Below are positions 16,939-23,965 of a DNA stretch of 63,153 bases, one piece after another. Each line of letters starts with the position of its first letter. The first letter of the stretch is position 1. Source of the stretch: Planctomycetota bacterium. Lineage in GTDB: Bacteria; Planctomycetota; Planctomycetia; Pirellulales; PALSA-1355. Made by a program: the position numbers and the translations under genes. The DNA is taken from assembly GCA_003389325.1 (NCBI GenBank), contig QQVE01000039.1:1-63153 (forward strand), written 5' to 3'. The notes beneath the pieces are model-generated. The model was given only the letters and a program-made list of their open reading frames with translations, made no database searches and was not told where the DNA came from.

Positions 16939-18252
16939 CTACTTCGCCTGCGGCAACGAGGCCAGCGCGGCTTGCAGTTGCCCTTTGACACGCTGCTGGT
17001 CCTTTGTCAGCTTCTCTGCGGCAAGCGGATGCCGCTCGTCGGGATCGGATTGCATGTCATAGAACTTGCCGGAGGCGTATAGCTTGTAGCGCTGCGTGCG
17101 CACGAAGTGCCGCTCGGCGCCGCGCTCGGAGTAGGCCCAGTCGCGCGACGTGTGGCCCGTGCCCAACAGCGACTTGGCGAAGCTATGGCCATCGAGCATC
17201 GATGCATCGGGCACGGTGGCGCCGGCCAGGTCGCAGAGCGTGGGCAGAAAGTCGCTCGAATCGACCAGGTCATCGCACGTCGTGTCGGCCGGCACGTGGC
17301 TCGGCCAATTGGCGATCAACGGCACGCGCGTGCCCCAATCGGTGAGCTGCCCCTTGCCGCCCTGCACTTCGCGGCCGTCGATGCGTGAGAACACCTTGGG
17401 CCGCACGAACGCGTCGTTCTCGTATCGGATGAAGCTGGCCGAGGCCGTGCCGTTGTCGCCAGTGAACAGGATCAGCGTGTTGTCGCGCACACCCAACGTG
17501 TCGAGCGCTTCGACCAGCCGGCCGACGTGTTCGTCCATTTCGTGCACCATCTCGGCATACGAGAGCCAGCGCCCGTCGGGCCCGTACGGCACCGGGTGGC
17601 CGATGTCGTTGGTGACGTCGTGGCACAGAGCCATCGAATAGTAGGCGAAGAAGGGCCGCTGGCGGTTTTTCCGAATGAAGTCAACTAGAAAGTCCACGTA
17701 CAAATCGGGCCCGAACTTGCCTTCGGTGTCGGTGCGGAGCTTGCCGTTCTGGTAGATCATCGGGTCGTGGTAGCGCGGCCCTTCGTGCCAGCCGAACAGC
17801 GACCAGCGTTGGAAGCCCATCCGCGACGGCTGATCGGGATCGTTCTTCAGAAGTTCGAGTTGCCACTTGCCGGCGATGGCCGTGGCGTAGCCGGCCCGTT
17901 GTAGCCGCGCAGCGAGCGTGCGGTTCTCTTCGTCGCGCGGAAACGTGCCCCACTGCGGATTCCCTAGCCGCGCCGGGTACTTGCCGGTCAGCAGGCAGAT
18001 CCGCGTCGGATGGCAGACCGGCATGCTGTAGCAATGCGTAAACCGCCGGCCTCCCCGGGCCAAGGCATTGATGTGCGGGGTCTCGTACGACTCGCCCCCG
18101 TAGCACCCCAGCACCTCGCGCCCCACGTCGTCGGCCAAGATGAGCACGATGTTGGGGCGCGGAGGATTCGCCGCATCTTGAGGTTGCCCGAGGACCGGCG
18201 ACAATAAGAAAAGACAAATCGGCACGGCGAGCGGCCATCGCATCGTAGTCAC
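16939..18252 (-). CDS. Type I sulfatase (arylsulfatase family), secreted
   Basis: A 437-residue sulfatase that hydrolyses sulfate esters, probably on sulfated polysaccharides or aromatics in the periplasm. Residues 1-22 are a signal peptide. The alkaline-phosphatase-superfamily fold begins at PNIVLILADDVGRE, whose Asp pair binds the metal. The active-site motif is C80-H-P-T-R with downstream LLTGKYPAR, so Cys80 would be converted to formylglycine by a maturation enzyme not in this window. The second half has the metal-binding LILFTGDNGT and the lysine-containing GGKGQLTDWGTRVPLI motif. The GTG at 18252 has AAGGAG 6 bases upstream; an ATG three codons later is the alternative. Planctomycetes typically carry many such genes. 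Confidence 0.93.
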   Translation of the reverse strand: MTTMRWPLAVPICLFLLSPVLGQPQDAANPPRPNIVLILADDVGREVLGCYGGESYETPHINALARGGRRFTHCYSMPVCHPTRICLLTGKYPARLGNPQWGTFPRDEENRTLAARLQRAGYATAIAGKWQLELLKNDPDQPSRMGFQRWSLFGWHEGPRYHDPMIYQNGKLRTDTEGKFGPDLYVDFLVDFIRKNRQRPFFAYYSMALCHDVTNDIGHPVPYGPDGRWLSYAEMVHEMDEHVGRLVEALDTLGVRDNTLILFTGDNGTASASFIRYENDAFVRPKVFSRIDGREVQGGKGQLTDWGTRVPLIANWPSHVPADTTCDDLVDSSDFLPTLCDLAGATVPDASMLDGHSFAKSLLGTGHTSRDWAYSERGAERHFVRTQRYKLYASGKFYDMQSDPDERHPLAAEKLTKDQQRVKGQLQAALASLPQAK

Positions 18253-18501
18253 GTCATGCTCCTTGAACTGAACGCCGACTTAGCCTACCAAGCCGATGCT
18301 GCCGGAGCCAATGAGCGCACGCCAAGTGGATCGCGCGGCGGTCGGCAGGTTGGGCCAGGAAAAACATTGCAGGTGTTGCCAAGATCCCACAGTTTCAAGC
18401 GAATGCGAGGGCGTGAGAGCAACCCGGCGTTGACGGTGACGCGTCTTTCACTCGGCCGGCAGTTCAATAGCGTCGCCTAGATAAAACCAACGGAGGACCC
18501 A

Positions 18502-19854
18502 GTGGTCGCCCTTATCCCACGTGCCGCGCTGTCGTGTCTCGTTATGGTCGGCGTCATTGCGGAGCCGCATGCTCTCGCCGCCGAGCGGGATGGAGAGAAG
18601 ACACTGATCGCCGTGGCCAACCTGCTGACCCGACGGCACGGCGACGACGAATCGCGATGGACGCCGCTGCTCGACAAAGCCCGCCACGAACAACTGTGGG
18701 GTGACGTGCAGCAGATCCGCAAGCTGGTCGCCGGTGCTACGTCGATGGAGGTCGAGATCCAGGGCGACACGACCTGCGACATTCTTTTCGAATTCGGCGA
18801 TCACGACGTTGTTGTCGGTGTGCAGCTGTCGGAAGAAACGCCGCCCCGGCTGCTGAACATAACGTCCAAAGAGATCACGCGCGATGCCGCCGAGACGGCG
18901 CCGATCACCTGGGCGACGTTGGACGAGGCCATGCGCCTCGCGGCCGAGAGGGGATTCACCGGTGCGGTTCTCGTTACCCGGAACGGCAAGATCGTTCTGC
19001 ACGAGGGATACGGACTGGCGAACCGCGAGCGGCGCATCCGCGTCAAGCCCGATACGGTATTTGCGATTGGTTCGGCGCCCATCGACTTTACGCATGCCGG
19101 GGTTCTGCTGCTCAAGGATCAAGGCAAGCTGGCGCTGGATGACCCCATCACGAAGTTCTTCGACGACGTGCCCCAGGACAAATCGACGATCACGATCGAG
19201 CACCTGATGACGGGCCGCTCGGGGCTGCTCGACTTTCACGAGTTGCCCACGGACGAGAATCCCGACCATACTTGGATCGACCGGGATGAGGCGATTCGGC
19301 GGATCATGAACCAGCGTTTGTTGTTCAAGCCGGGCGAGAGTCGCCGGCCGTCGCATTCGGCCTGGGGACTGCTGGCCGCGATCATCGAGATCGTGTCCGG
19401 CGAGTCGTATCCCGAATTCACGAAGAAACGGCTGTTCGAACTGGCCGGCATGAAGGATACCGGGTTCTTCGGCGAACCCGTGGCGGAAGACCGCGTCGCC
19501 GTCGGCTACGGTCGAGTCTCCAGCACTCCGAACTCGCCGCCGCATTGGGGCAAGACGTCCTGGATGGTCATGGGCAGCGGCGGCCAGGTCTCGACGTTGG
19601 CGGACATGTACCGCTGGGAAGTCGCGATGCGAAACAAGAGCATCCTGTCAGCCGACTCGACGGCCGCCTATCTGCGGAACCGGACTGGCGTGTGCCAGGA
19701 TGGGGATAGCTTCGGGTTCGAGTTCATGCACTCCACCGATCCCGAACAGTTGTTCATGATCATTTCAAACGCGATCAACACCCGCGAAGACCGGCGATCG
19801 TTCGATGAACTCGGCCGGCGTCTGGAAGCGCTGATCGAGCAAGAGCCGCAGTAG
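18502..19854 (+). CDS. Serine hydrolase (beta-lactamase/DAP-peptidase fold) lacking catalytic residues
   Basis: A 450-residue exported protein. After the signal peptide (about 1-27) comes an approximately 100-residue N-terminal domain (DUF3887-like at best) and then, from about residue 135, the class C beta-lactamase/penicillin-binding-protein fold (GFTGAVLVTRNGKIVLHEGYG). The nucleophile motif SxxK reads S191-A-P-I194, so the general-base lysine is absent. The YxN motif position reads P-S-H (283-285). The third motif region (GSGGQVSTLADMYRW) is recognisable. By family knowledge this should be catalytically dead, unless the residues are supplied otherwise, and may bind a substrate or partner. 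The GTG at 18502 has GGAGG 5 bases upstream. Confidence 0.8.
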   Translation: MVALIPRAALSCLVMVGVIAEPHALAAERDGEKTLIAVANLLTRRHGDDESRWTPLLDKARHEQLWGDVQQIRKLVAGATSMEVEIQGDTTCDILFEFGDHDVVVGVQLSEETPPRLLNITSKEITRDAAETAPITWATLDEAMRLAAERGFTGAVLVTRNGKIVLHEGYGLANRERRIRVKPDTVFAIGSAPIDFTHAGVLLLKDQGKLALDDPITKFFDDVPQDKSTITIEHLMTGRSGLLDFHELPTDENPDHTWIDRDEAIRRIMNQRLLFKPGESRRPSHSAWGLLAAIIEIVSGESYPEFTKKRLFELAGMKDTGFFGEPVAEDRVAVGYGRVSSTPNSPPHWGKTSWMVMGSGGQVSTLADMYRWEVAMRNKSILSADSTAAYLRNRTGVCQDGDSFGFEFMHSTDPEQLFMIISNAINTREDRRSFDELGRRLEALIEQEPQ

Positions 19855-19890
19855 GCCCTTCGACGGCCCTACGGCAACGCGATACCACGG

Positions 19891-20634
19891 CTATCGGCCA
19901 CCCGCGATATCGAGCAGCGTGCCGGTGATGTACGAGGCTTCGTCGGAGAGGAGCCACAGAATGGCGGCGGCCACTTCGTCGACGGTGCCGGCGCGCTGGA
20001 GGGGAAGCGTGGGGGCGATGCGCTCGATGCGGCCTGGCTCGCCGCCGGCGGCGTGGCTCTCGGTGTCGATGATGCCGGGCCGCACGCCGTTGACGCGAAT
20101 GCCCTCGGCGGCCACTTCCTTGGCCAGGCCGATCGTGAAAGTGTCGATCGCACCCTTGCTGGCCGCGTAGTCGACGTACTCGCCGGGCGAGCCCAACCGC
20201 GCGGCGGCCGACGACACGTTGACAATCGCCCCTCCCCTGCCCCCGTGCCGCGTCGACATCCGCCGCACTGCCTCGCGGGCACACAGGATCGCGCCGAACA
20301 CGTTGGTGGCGAACATCCGCTCGAGCCGCTCAAGCGTCATCTCCTCGACGCGCATCTGCTGATCGACAATGCCCGCGTTGTTCACCAGGGCCGTCACGGG
20401 GCCGAGTTCCCTCTCGACCGCCTCGAACAACCGTACGATCTCCTCCTCGCGCGTTACGTCGGCGCCCAGGGCCACGGCCGTGCCGCCATCTTGCTCGATA
20501 TCCACCACGACCCGATCGGCGGCCTGGCGATTCGCTCGGTACTTGACCGCCACCGCGTAGCCGCGCGACGCCGCCAGCCGCGCGGTTGCCGCTCCAATGC
20601 CGCGGCTAGCTCCCGTGATTAGCAGAACGTTCAT
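19891..20634 (-). CDS. SDR-family NAD(P)-dependent oxidoreductase
   Basis: A 247-residue classical short-chain dehydrogenase/reductase of cytoplasmic type. The cofactor loop is TGASRGIG (residues 7-14), followed by the ADVTREE acidic turn, the structural NNAG motif, the catalytic serine in NVSSAAARLGS, and the YAASKG catalytic Tyr/Lys pair. The GIRVNGVRPGIIDT and GTLLDIAGG segments close the fold. The substrate is unknown; the family includes glucose 1-dehydrogenases and FabG-like ketoreductases. The region just upstream of its ATG is the heptad array at 20636, so no normal ribosome binding site is visible. It converges with the serine-hydrolase gene, with 36 bp between the stop codons. Confidence 0.9.
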   Translation of the reverse strand: MNVLLITGASRGIGAATARLAASRGYAVAVKYRANRQAADRVVVDIEQDGGTAVALGADVTREEEIVRLFEAVERELGPVTALVNNAGIVDQQMRVEEMTLERLERMFATNVFGAILCAREAVRRMSTRHGGRGGAIVNVSSAAARLGSPGEYVDYAASKGAIDTFTIGLAKEVAAEGIRVNGVRPGIIDTESHAAGGEPGRIERIAPTLPLQRAGTVDEVAAAILWLLSDEASYITGTLLDIAGGR

Positions 20635-20635
20635 T

Positions 20636-20720
20636 GTGGTGGGTGGTTGGTGGTTCGTGGTTGGTGAGAATGAAATGAGGACGAATTGCCTTCACTACCC
20701 ACCAATCACTAGCCACTCTG
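20636..20720. repeat. Heptad-phased inverted repeat, GTG...CAC arms
   Basis: The left arm has GTG at 20636, 20643, 20650, 20657 and 20664, exactly every 7 bases, beginning one base after the SDR start codon. The right arm has CAC at 20693, 20700, 20707 and 20714, also 7-bp phased, and runs into the 3' end of the neighbouring gene at 20709. The arms are reverse complements in consensus (GTGGTTG type against CACTAGC/CACCAAT). The left arm occupies the translation initiation region of the SDR gene, so folding could limit its expression. Confidence 0.75.
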
Positions 20721-21107
20721 CTCATACGCTTCGCGTTCGAATGGATTGTCCCAATACGGTCGTCGGCCCTGGGCCCAAAGGACGAACATGCAGCCGAGGT
20801 AGGCGGGGCCCATCAGCAGGCCCCAGCGCTCGAACTGCCGCACGTGCACCATCTCGTGCGGCCGGGCCGTGTCGAGCGAGGCGTCGGTCTGCCCGAGAAT
20901 CGTATGTCCCAGCGTCAAGGCGAGCGTGAACTGGCCGCCGGGCAACTGCCGCACGAACCACGAAACCGCCCCGCCGTAGAACTCGATCACGCGTCCGCGA
21001 ACGCGGCCGCGTCCGCCGGTGCACAGCCCGCAGATGCCGATCGAGAGCCCCATCAGCGAATAGGGCAAAGCCCACAGCATGCCCAGCGCTATCAACATTC
21101 GCCGCAT
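20709..21107 (-). CDS. Small membrane-anchored protein with an HExxH zincin-like motif
   Basis: A 132-residue protein. The first about 28 residues are hydrophobic (MLIALGMLWALPYSLMGLSIGIC) and would anchor it in the membrane. The body has a beta-rich segment (VIEFYGGAVSWFVRQLPG, TLALTLGHTILG) followed by H85-E86-M-V-H89 in RPHEMVHVRQFERWG. HExxH followed by VRQ.ERWG resembles the helix of small zincin-like proteins such as the DUF4157/eCIS-core type (HELxHVxQ). A protease of this size without further domains would be minimal, so function is uncertain. The ATG at 21107 has TAGAAT exactly 14 bases upstream and no ribosome binding site, consistent with a leaderless transcript. Its stop region overlaps the heptad array. 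Confidence 0.65.
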   Translation of the reverse strand: MRRMLIALGMLWALPYSLMGLSIGICGLCTGGRGRVRGRVIEFYGGAVSWFVRQLPGGQFTLALTLGHTILGQTDASLDTARPHEMVHVRQFERWGLLMGPAYLGCMFVLWAQGRRPYWDNPFEREAYEQSG

Positions 21108-21115
21108 GAGCCACG

Positions 21116-21121
21116 ATTCTA
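21116..21121 (-). promoter_or_regulatory. -10 hexamer TAGAAT placed for a leaderless mRNA
   Basis: On the minus strand TAGAAT (complement of 21116-21121) begins exactly 14 bases before the ATG of the small zincin-like gene. The spacing equals that at 12190 and 39130. No Shine-Dalgarno sequence lies between hexamer and ATG. Confidence 0.4.
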
Positions 21122-21231
21122 ATGGTGTCAGGCGAATCGCGGTAGTGAACGGAGTCGAACGAAGAGCCGGCCCGTTTGAGCGCGAGACTACCTCTCCACC
21201 GGGATGTCGGCGTACGACTGGACGAATTTCC

Positions 21232-21259
21232 TTGCCCCCCATTTCGGCGTGGTTATATT
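21232..21259 (+). promoter_or_regulatory. Candidate promoter for the Gfo/Idh/MocA - DUF1080 pair
   Basis: TTGCCC at 21232-21237, a 16-bp spacer and TATATT at 21254-21259. This would give a leader of about 80 nt before the ATG at 21345. The match to a housekeeping promoter is moderate. Confidence 0.4.
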
Positions 21260-21344
21260 CGACCTCAGCATCAAGGCACGACTCCCTTGCGCGACCGGTT
21301 GGGAACGCTTCGCCGTCGATCGAAACCAGGAGGAAACCAGCAGC

Positions 21345-22820
21345 ATGCCATCCGACAGCCTTTCGCGACGCGTTTTTCTGAAGACGGGGGCCGCCGCCGG
21401 CACCGCGGCAGGCCTGTGGGCCAGCACGGCGCCGGCCGAGGCCGTGGGGGCCAACGAGCGATTGCGAATCGGCGTGATCGGCGCGGGCAATCGCGGCTTC
21501 AACACGCTGACCAAGACCCTGGTGCGGCTGCGCGCGGCAGGACGCAACGTCGACCTGGTGTCGGTCGCCGACGTCTACTCCGTGCATCGCCAGCGCTTCG
21601 TCGATTTCGTCGAGGAGAAGACGGGCGTCAAGCCGAGCGCGCACGTCGATCATCGCGAGCTGTTGCAGGACAGGAACGTCGATGCGGTGGTGATCGCCAC
21701 GCCCGACCACTGGCACGCCACGCTGATCCTCGAGTCGCTCGCCGCCGGAAAACCGGTCTATTGCGAAAAGCCGATGACGCACACCGTCGACGAAGCGCGC
21801 GAGGTCGTGGCGGCGTGGAAGTCGAGCGGGCAGGCGATGCAGGTCGGCGTGCAACTGACCAGCCTGCCGGTGTGGGACATGGCCCGCGAGATGATCAACG
21901 ACGGCAAGCTCGGCAAGGTGGTCCAGTTTCAGACCGAGAGCGCGCGGAACAGCAAGTACGGCATGTCGCGGCACAATGTGATCACCAAAGAGATGACGCC
22001 TAAGACGGTCGACTTTCGCCGCTTCCTGGGGGTCGACGAGGGACTGGCGCCCGAGATGCCCTTCGACCGCGCGACCTTCGGCCAATGGCGCTGCTTGTGG
22101 CCGTTCGGCTACGGCATGTATTCCGATCTGTTCGTCCACCGCGTGACCGGAATGCTGAAGGCGACCGGGCTGCGGATGCCGGGTCGGGTGGTTGGCGGCG
22201 GCGGCATCTTCCTGGAATACGACGGCCGCGAGGTGGCCGACGTGGCCTCGATCATCGCCGACTTTCACGAAGGAGTGCAAGCGCTGGTCAGCAGCACGAT
22301 GGTCAGCGAGGAGCTCAAGCTCGAGCACATGATTCGCGGGCATCATGGCCTATTGCGGTTCGACAAAAATTGCTCGGGCAACAGCGGCCGCGGCACGTTC
22401 GAGTTCGTGCCCGAGCGCCCGCAGGTGACGCTCAACAGCAAGCTCAAGCGCGAAACGTTCGAAGCCAAGACCGAGAGCAACATCGTGATGATGCACATGG
22501 CCAACTGGCTCGATGCCATCGAGGCCGGCAAGCCCAACATGGTGAACAACGATCCCGAACTGGCCGCGGCGGCGTTGACGCTGGTGAACCTGGCCGTGCG
22601 GAGTTACCGCGAGGGCAAAGTGTTTCACGTCGATCGCGACGGCCAGGTGAGCGATGGCGACAGCAGTTGGGCCGCCCGCTGGGAGACGATGTCGAAAGAC
22701 CGGGCCAAGCCGCACCATGTTCCCGGCTGGAACGCGGGCGACGCCGGCAGCGTACTGCATCCGCCGGAGTACCAGAAGCTGGCCGGCCCCTGGATCGACG
22801 GCAAGCCGCCGGAGGCCTAA
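21345..22820 (+). CDS. Gfo/Idh/MocA-family oxidoreductase, Tat-exported
   Basis: A 491-residue NAD(P)-dependent oxidoreductase, probably acting on a sugar or sugar derivative. The N-terminus carries a twin-arginine signal (SRRVFLKTG followed by an Ala/Gly-rich stretch), so it would be folded with cofactor in the cytoplasm and exported. The Rossmann domain starts at RIGVIGAGNRG, includes DAVVIATPDHWHA, and has the family's EKP motif (CEKPMTHTVDEA). The C-terminal half is the substrate-binding domain. The ATG at 21345 has AGGAGG 11 bases upstream and starts the Tat signal; the longer frame is not coding. The DUF1080 gene 55 bases downstream is a typical partner in 3-keto-glycoside degradation. 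Confidence 0.92.
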   Translation: MPSDSLSRRVFLKTGAAAGTAAGLWASTAPAEAVGANERLRIGVIGAGNRGFNTLTKTLVRLRAAGRNVDLVSVADVYSVHRQRFVDFVEEKTGVKPSAHVDHRELLQDRNVDAVVIATPDHWHATLILESLAAGKPVYCEKPMTHTVDEAREVVAAWKSSGQAMQVGVQLTSLPVWDMAREMINDGKLGKVVQFQTESARNSKYGMSRHNVITKEMTPKTVDFRRFLGVDEGLAPEMPFDRATFGQWRCLWPFGYGMYSDLFVHRVTGMLKATGLRMPGRVVGGGGIFLEYDGREVADVASIIADFHEGVQALVSSTMVSEELKLEHMIRGHHGLLRFDKNCSGNSGRGTFEFVPERPQVTLNSKLKRETFEAKTESNIVMMHMANWLDAIEAGKPNMVNNDPELAAAALTLVNLAVRSYREGKVFHVDRDGQVSDGDSSWAARWETMSKDRAKPHHVPGWNAGDAGSVLHPPEYQKLAGPWIDGKPPEA

Positions 22821-22875
22821 TCGCCGGCGCCATTGATCGCCATTGATTTCGTTCACGCAAGATAGGTCGCCCATC

Positions 22876-23652
22876 ATGTCTCGGCATTTCGAGGCGTGCG
22901 TTCTGCCCATGCTGTGTCTGCCCTTGCTCTGCGCCATGCTGTGCGGCACGGTCGCGGCAGGTGAGACCTCCTTCCCCGGCCAGCGCAGCGAGGATGAGTT
23001 GCGCCGCGAGGGCTTCGTGCCGTTGCTTGACGGAACCTCGCTCGAGGCTTGGGACGTTAAGCCCTGGCACGAAGGCCACTGGACAGTGAGCGACGACGTC
23101 CTCGACTACGACGGCCAGGGCGTCCGCAGTCGGCGGCAGGATCCCTCGTTGTGGACGAAACAAGCGTTCGGCGATTGCCAGCTCTATTGCGAATGGCGCC
23201 TGCCGGCCGCGCCGGAAATGAAGCCGCATCCGATCGTGCTTTACAACGGCGACTTTCTGATGCAGGAGGACAACCCCAAGCAACGGGCCACGCGGATGCG
23301 ACTCGACGCGGGCGACAGCGGGCTCTACTTTCGCGGCAGCACGAAGTGCCAGGCCAATATCTGGAGCCAGGAGCTCGGCTCCGGCGAGATCAACGGCTAT
23401 CGCACCGACAAGCGCATGCCGCCCGAAGTACGCCGCGCCTGCATCCCCATCAAGAACGCCGACCGCCCCTTCGGCGAGTGGAATGCCTTCTTGATCACGC
23501 TCGAAGGGGACGGCATTGCGATGATGCTCAACGGCGAGCAAGTGATCGACGTGCCGCACCTGCCCGATTTGCCCGAGCGCGGGCCGATCGCGTTACAGCA
23601 CCACGGAGACCGCGTGCAGTTCCGGAAGATTTGGATTCGAGAGCTTGACTAG
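22876..23652 (+). CDS. DUF1080 family (3-keto-disaccharide hydrolase-like) protein, secreted
   Basis: A 258-residue exported protein. Residues 1-27 are a signal peptide. The rest is one DUF1080 domain, a concanavalin-like beta-sandwich: FVPLLDGTSLEAWDV at the start, FGDCQLYCEWRLP in the middle, SGLYFRGS, and PIALQHHGDRVQFRKIWIREL at the end. Members of this family cleave 3-keto-glycosides or bind sugars. The upstream Gfo/Idh/MocA enzyme would generate the 3-keto group, so the two genes (55 bp apart, same strand) form a plausible two-step pathway outside the cytoplasm. I chose the ATG at 22876, which starts the signal peptide, over one 11 codons upstream. Confidence 0.88.
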   Translation: MSRHFEACVLPMLCLPLLCAMLCGTVAAGETSFPGQRSEDELRREGFVPLLDGTSLEAWDVKPWHEGHWTVSDDVLDYDGQGVRSRRQDPSLWTKQAFGDCQLYCEWRLPAAPEMKPHPIVLYNGDFLMQEDNPKQRATRMRLDAGDSGLYFRGSTKCQANIWSQELGSGEINGYRTDKRMPPEVRRACIPIKNADRPFGEWNAFLITLEGDGIAMMLNGEQVIDVPHLPDLPERGPIALQHHGDRVQFRKIWIRELD

Positions 23653-23965
23653 CCACCGTCTCTCGACGGGCATCGCAGATGGCGAGAATGACACCGGATT
23701 CGAAATCGAAGACGGGACGTTGTTAGTAGGTGGTTAGCACGCCCGCAGTCTGGGACGCTGGCACCGCTTAGCGGACGAGCCGGTCTTCGAACCGCTGCGG
23801 CCCCCCAGAATCTCTCCGGCCTTCGTGCGCGAACCCGGCGGAATTCTTGTTGGTCTTTGCGGGTCGGGGCAGTTATAATGAGCGGTCGCCGCGTTCGCGA
23901 TCGGTCTGCGAATCCCCCAGCGGCCTCTGTCCGCTTTCTGCTGCCTCCTACCCGAGGAGACTGCC
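23653..23965 (+). other. 313-bp intergenic region with a promoter for the downstream fusion gene
   Basis: No gene is seen. A candidate promoter has TTGGTC at 23850-23855, an 18-bp spacer and a perfect TATAAT at 23874-23879, giving a leader of about 80 nt. A short inverted repeat (CCGTC/GACGG) follows the DUF1080 stop. Near 23719 there are three weak GT-anchored heptads, which may be a decayed array. Confidence 0.5.

Noticed and set aside
20709..22346. Minus-strand 545-codon frame that includes the zincin-like protein at its end
   Set aside because: The upstream 400 codons are opposite the Gfo/Idh/MocA gene and have no protein-like features; only the last 132 codons are called.
23715..23740. 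Sixth heptad array (GT-anchored)
   Set aside because: Only three weak units and no partner arm.
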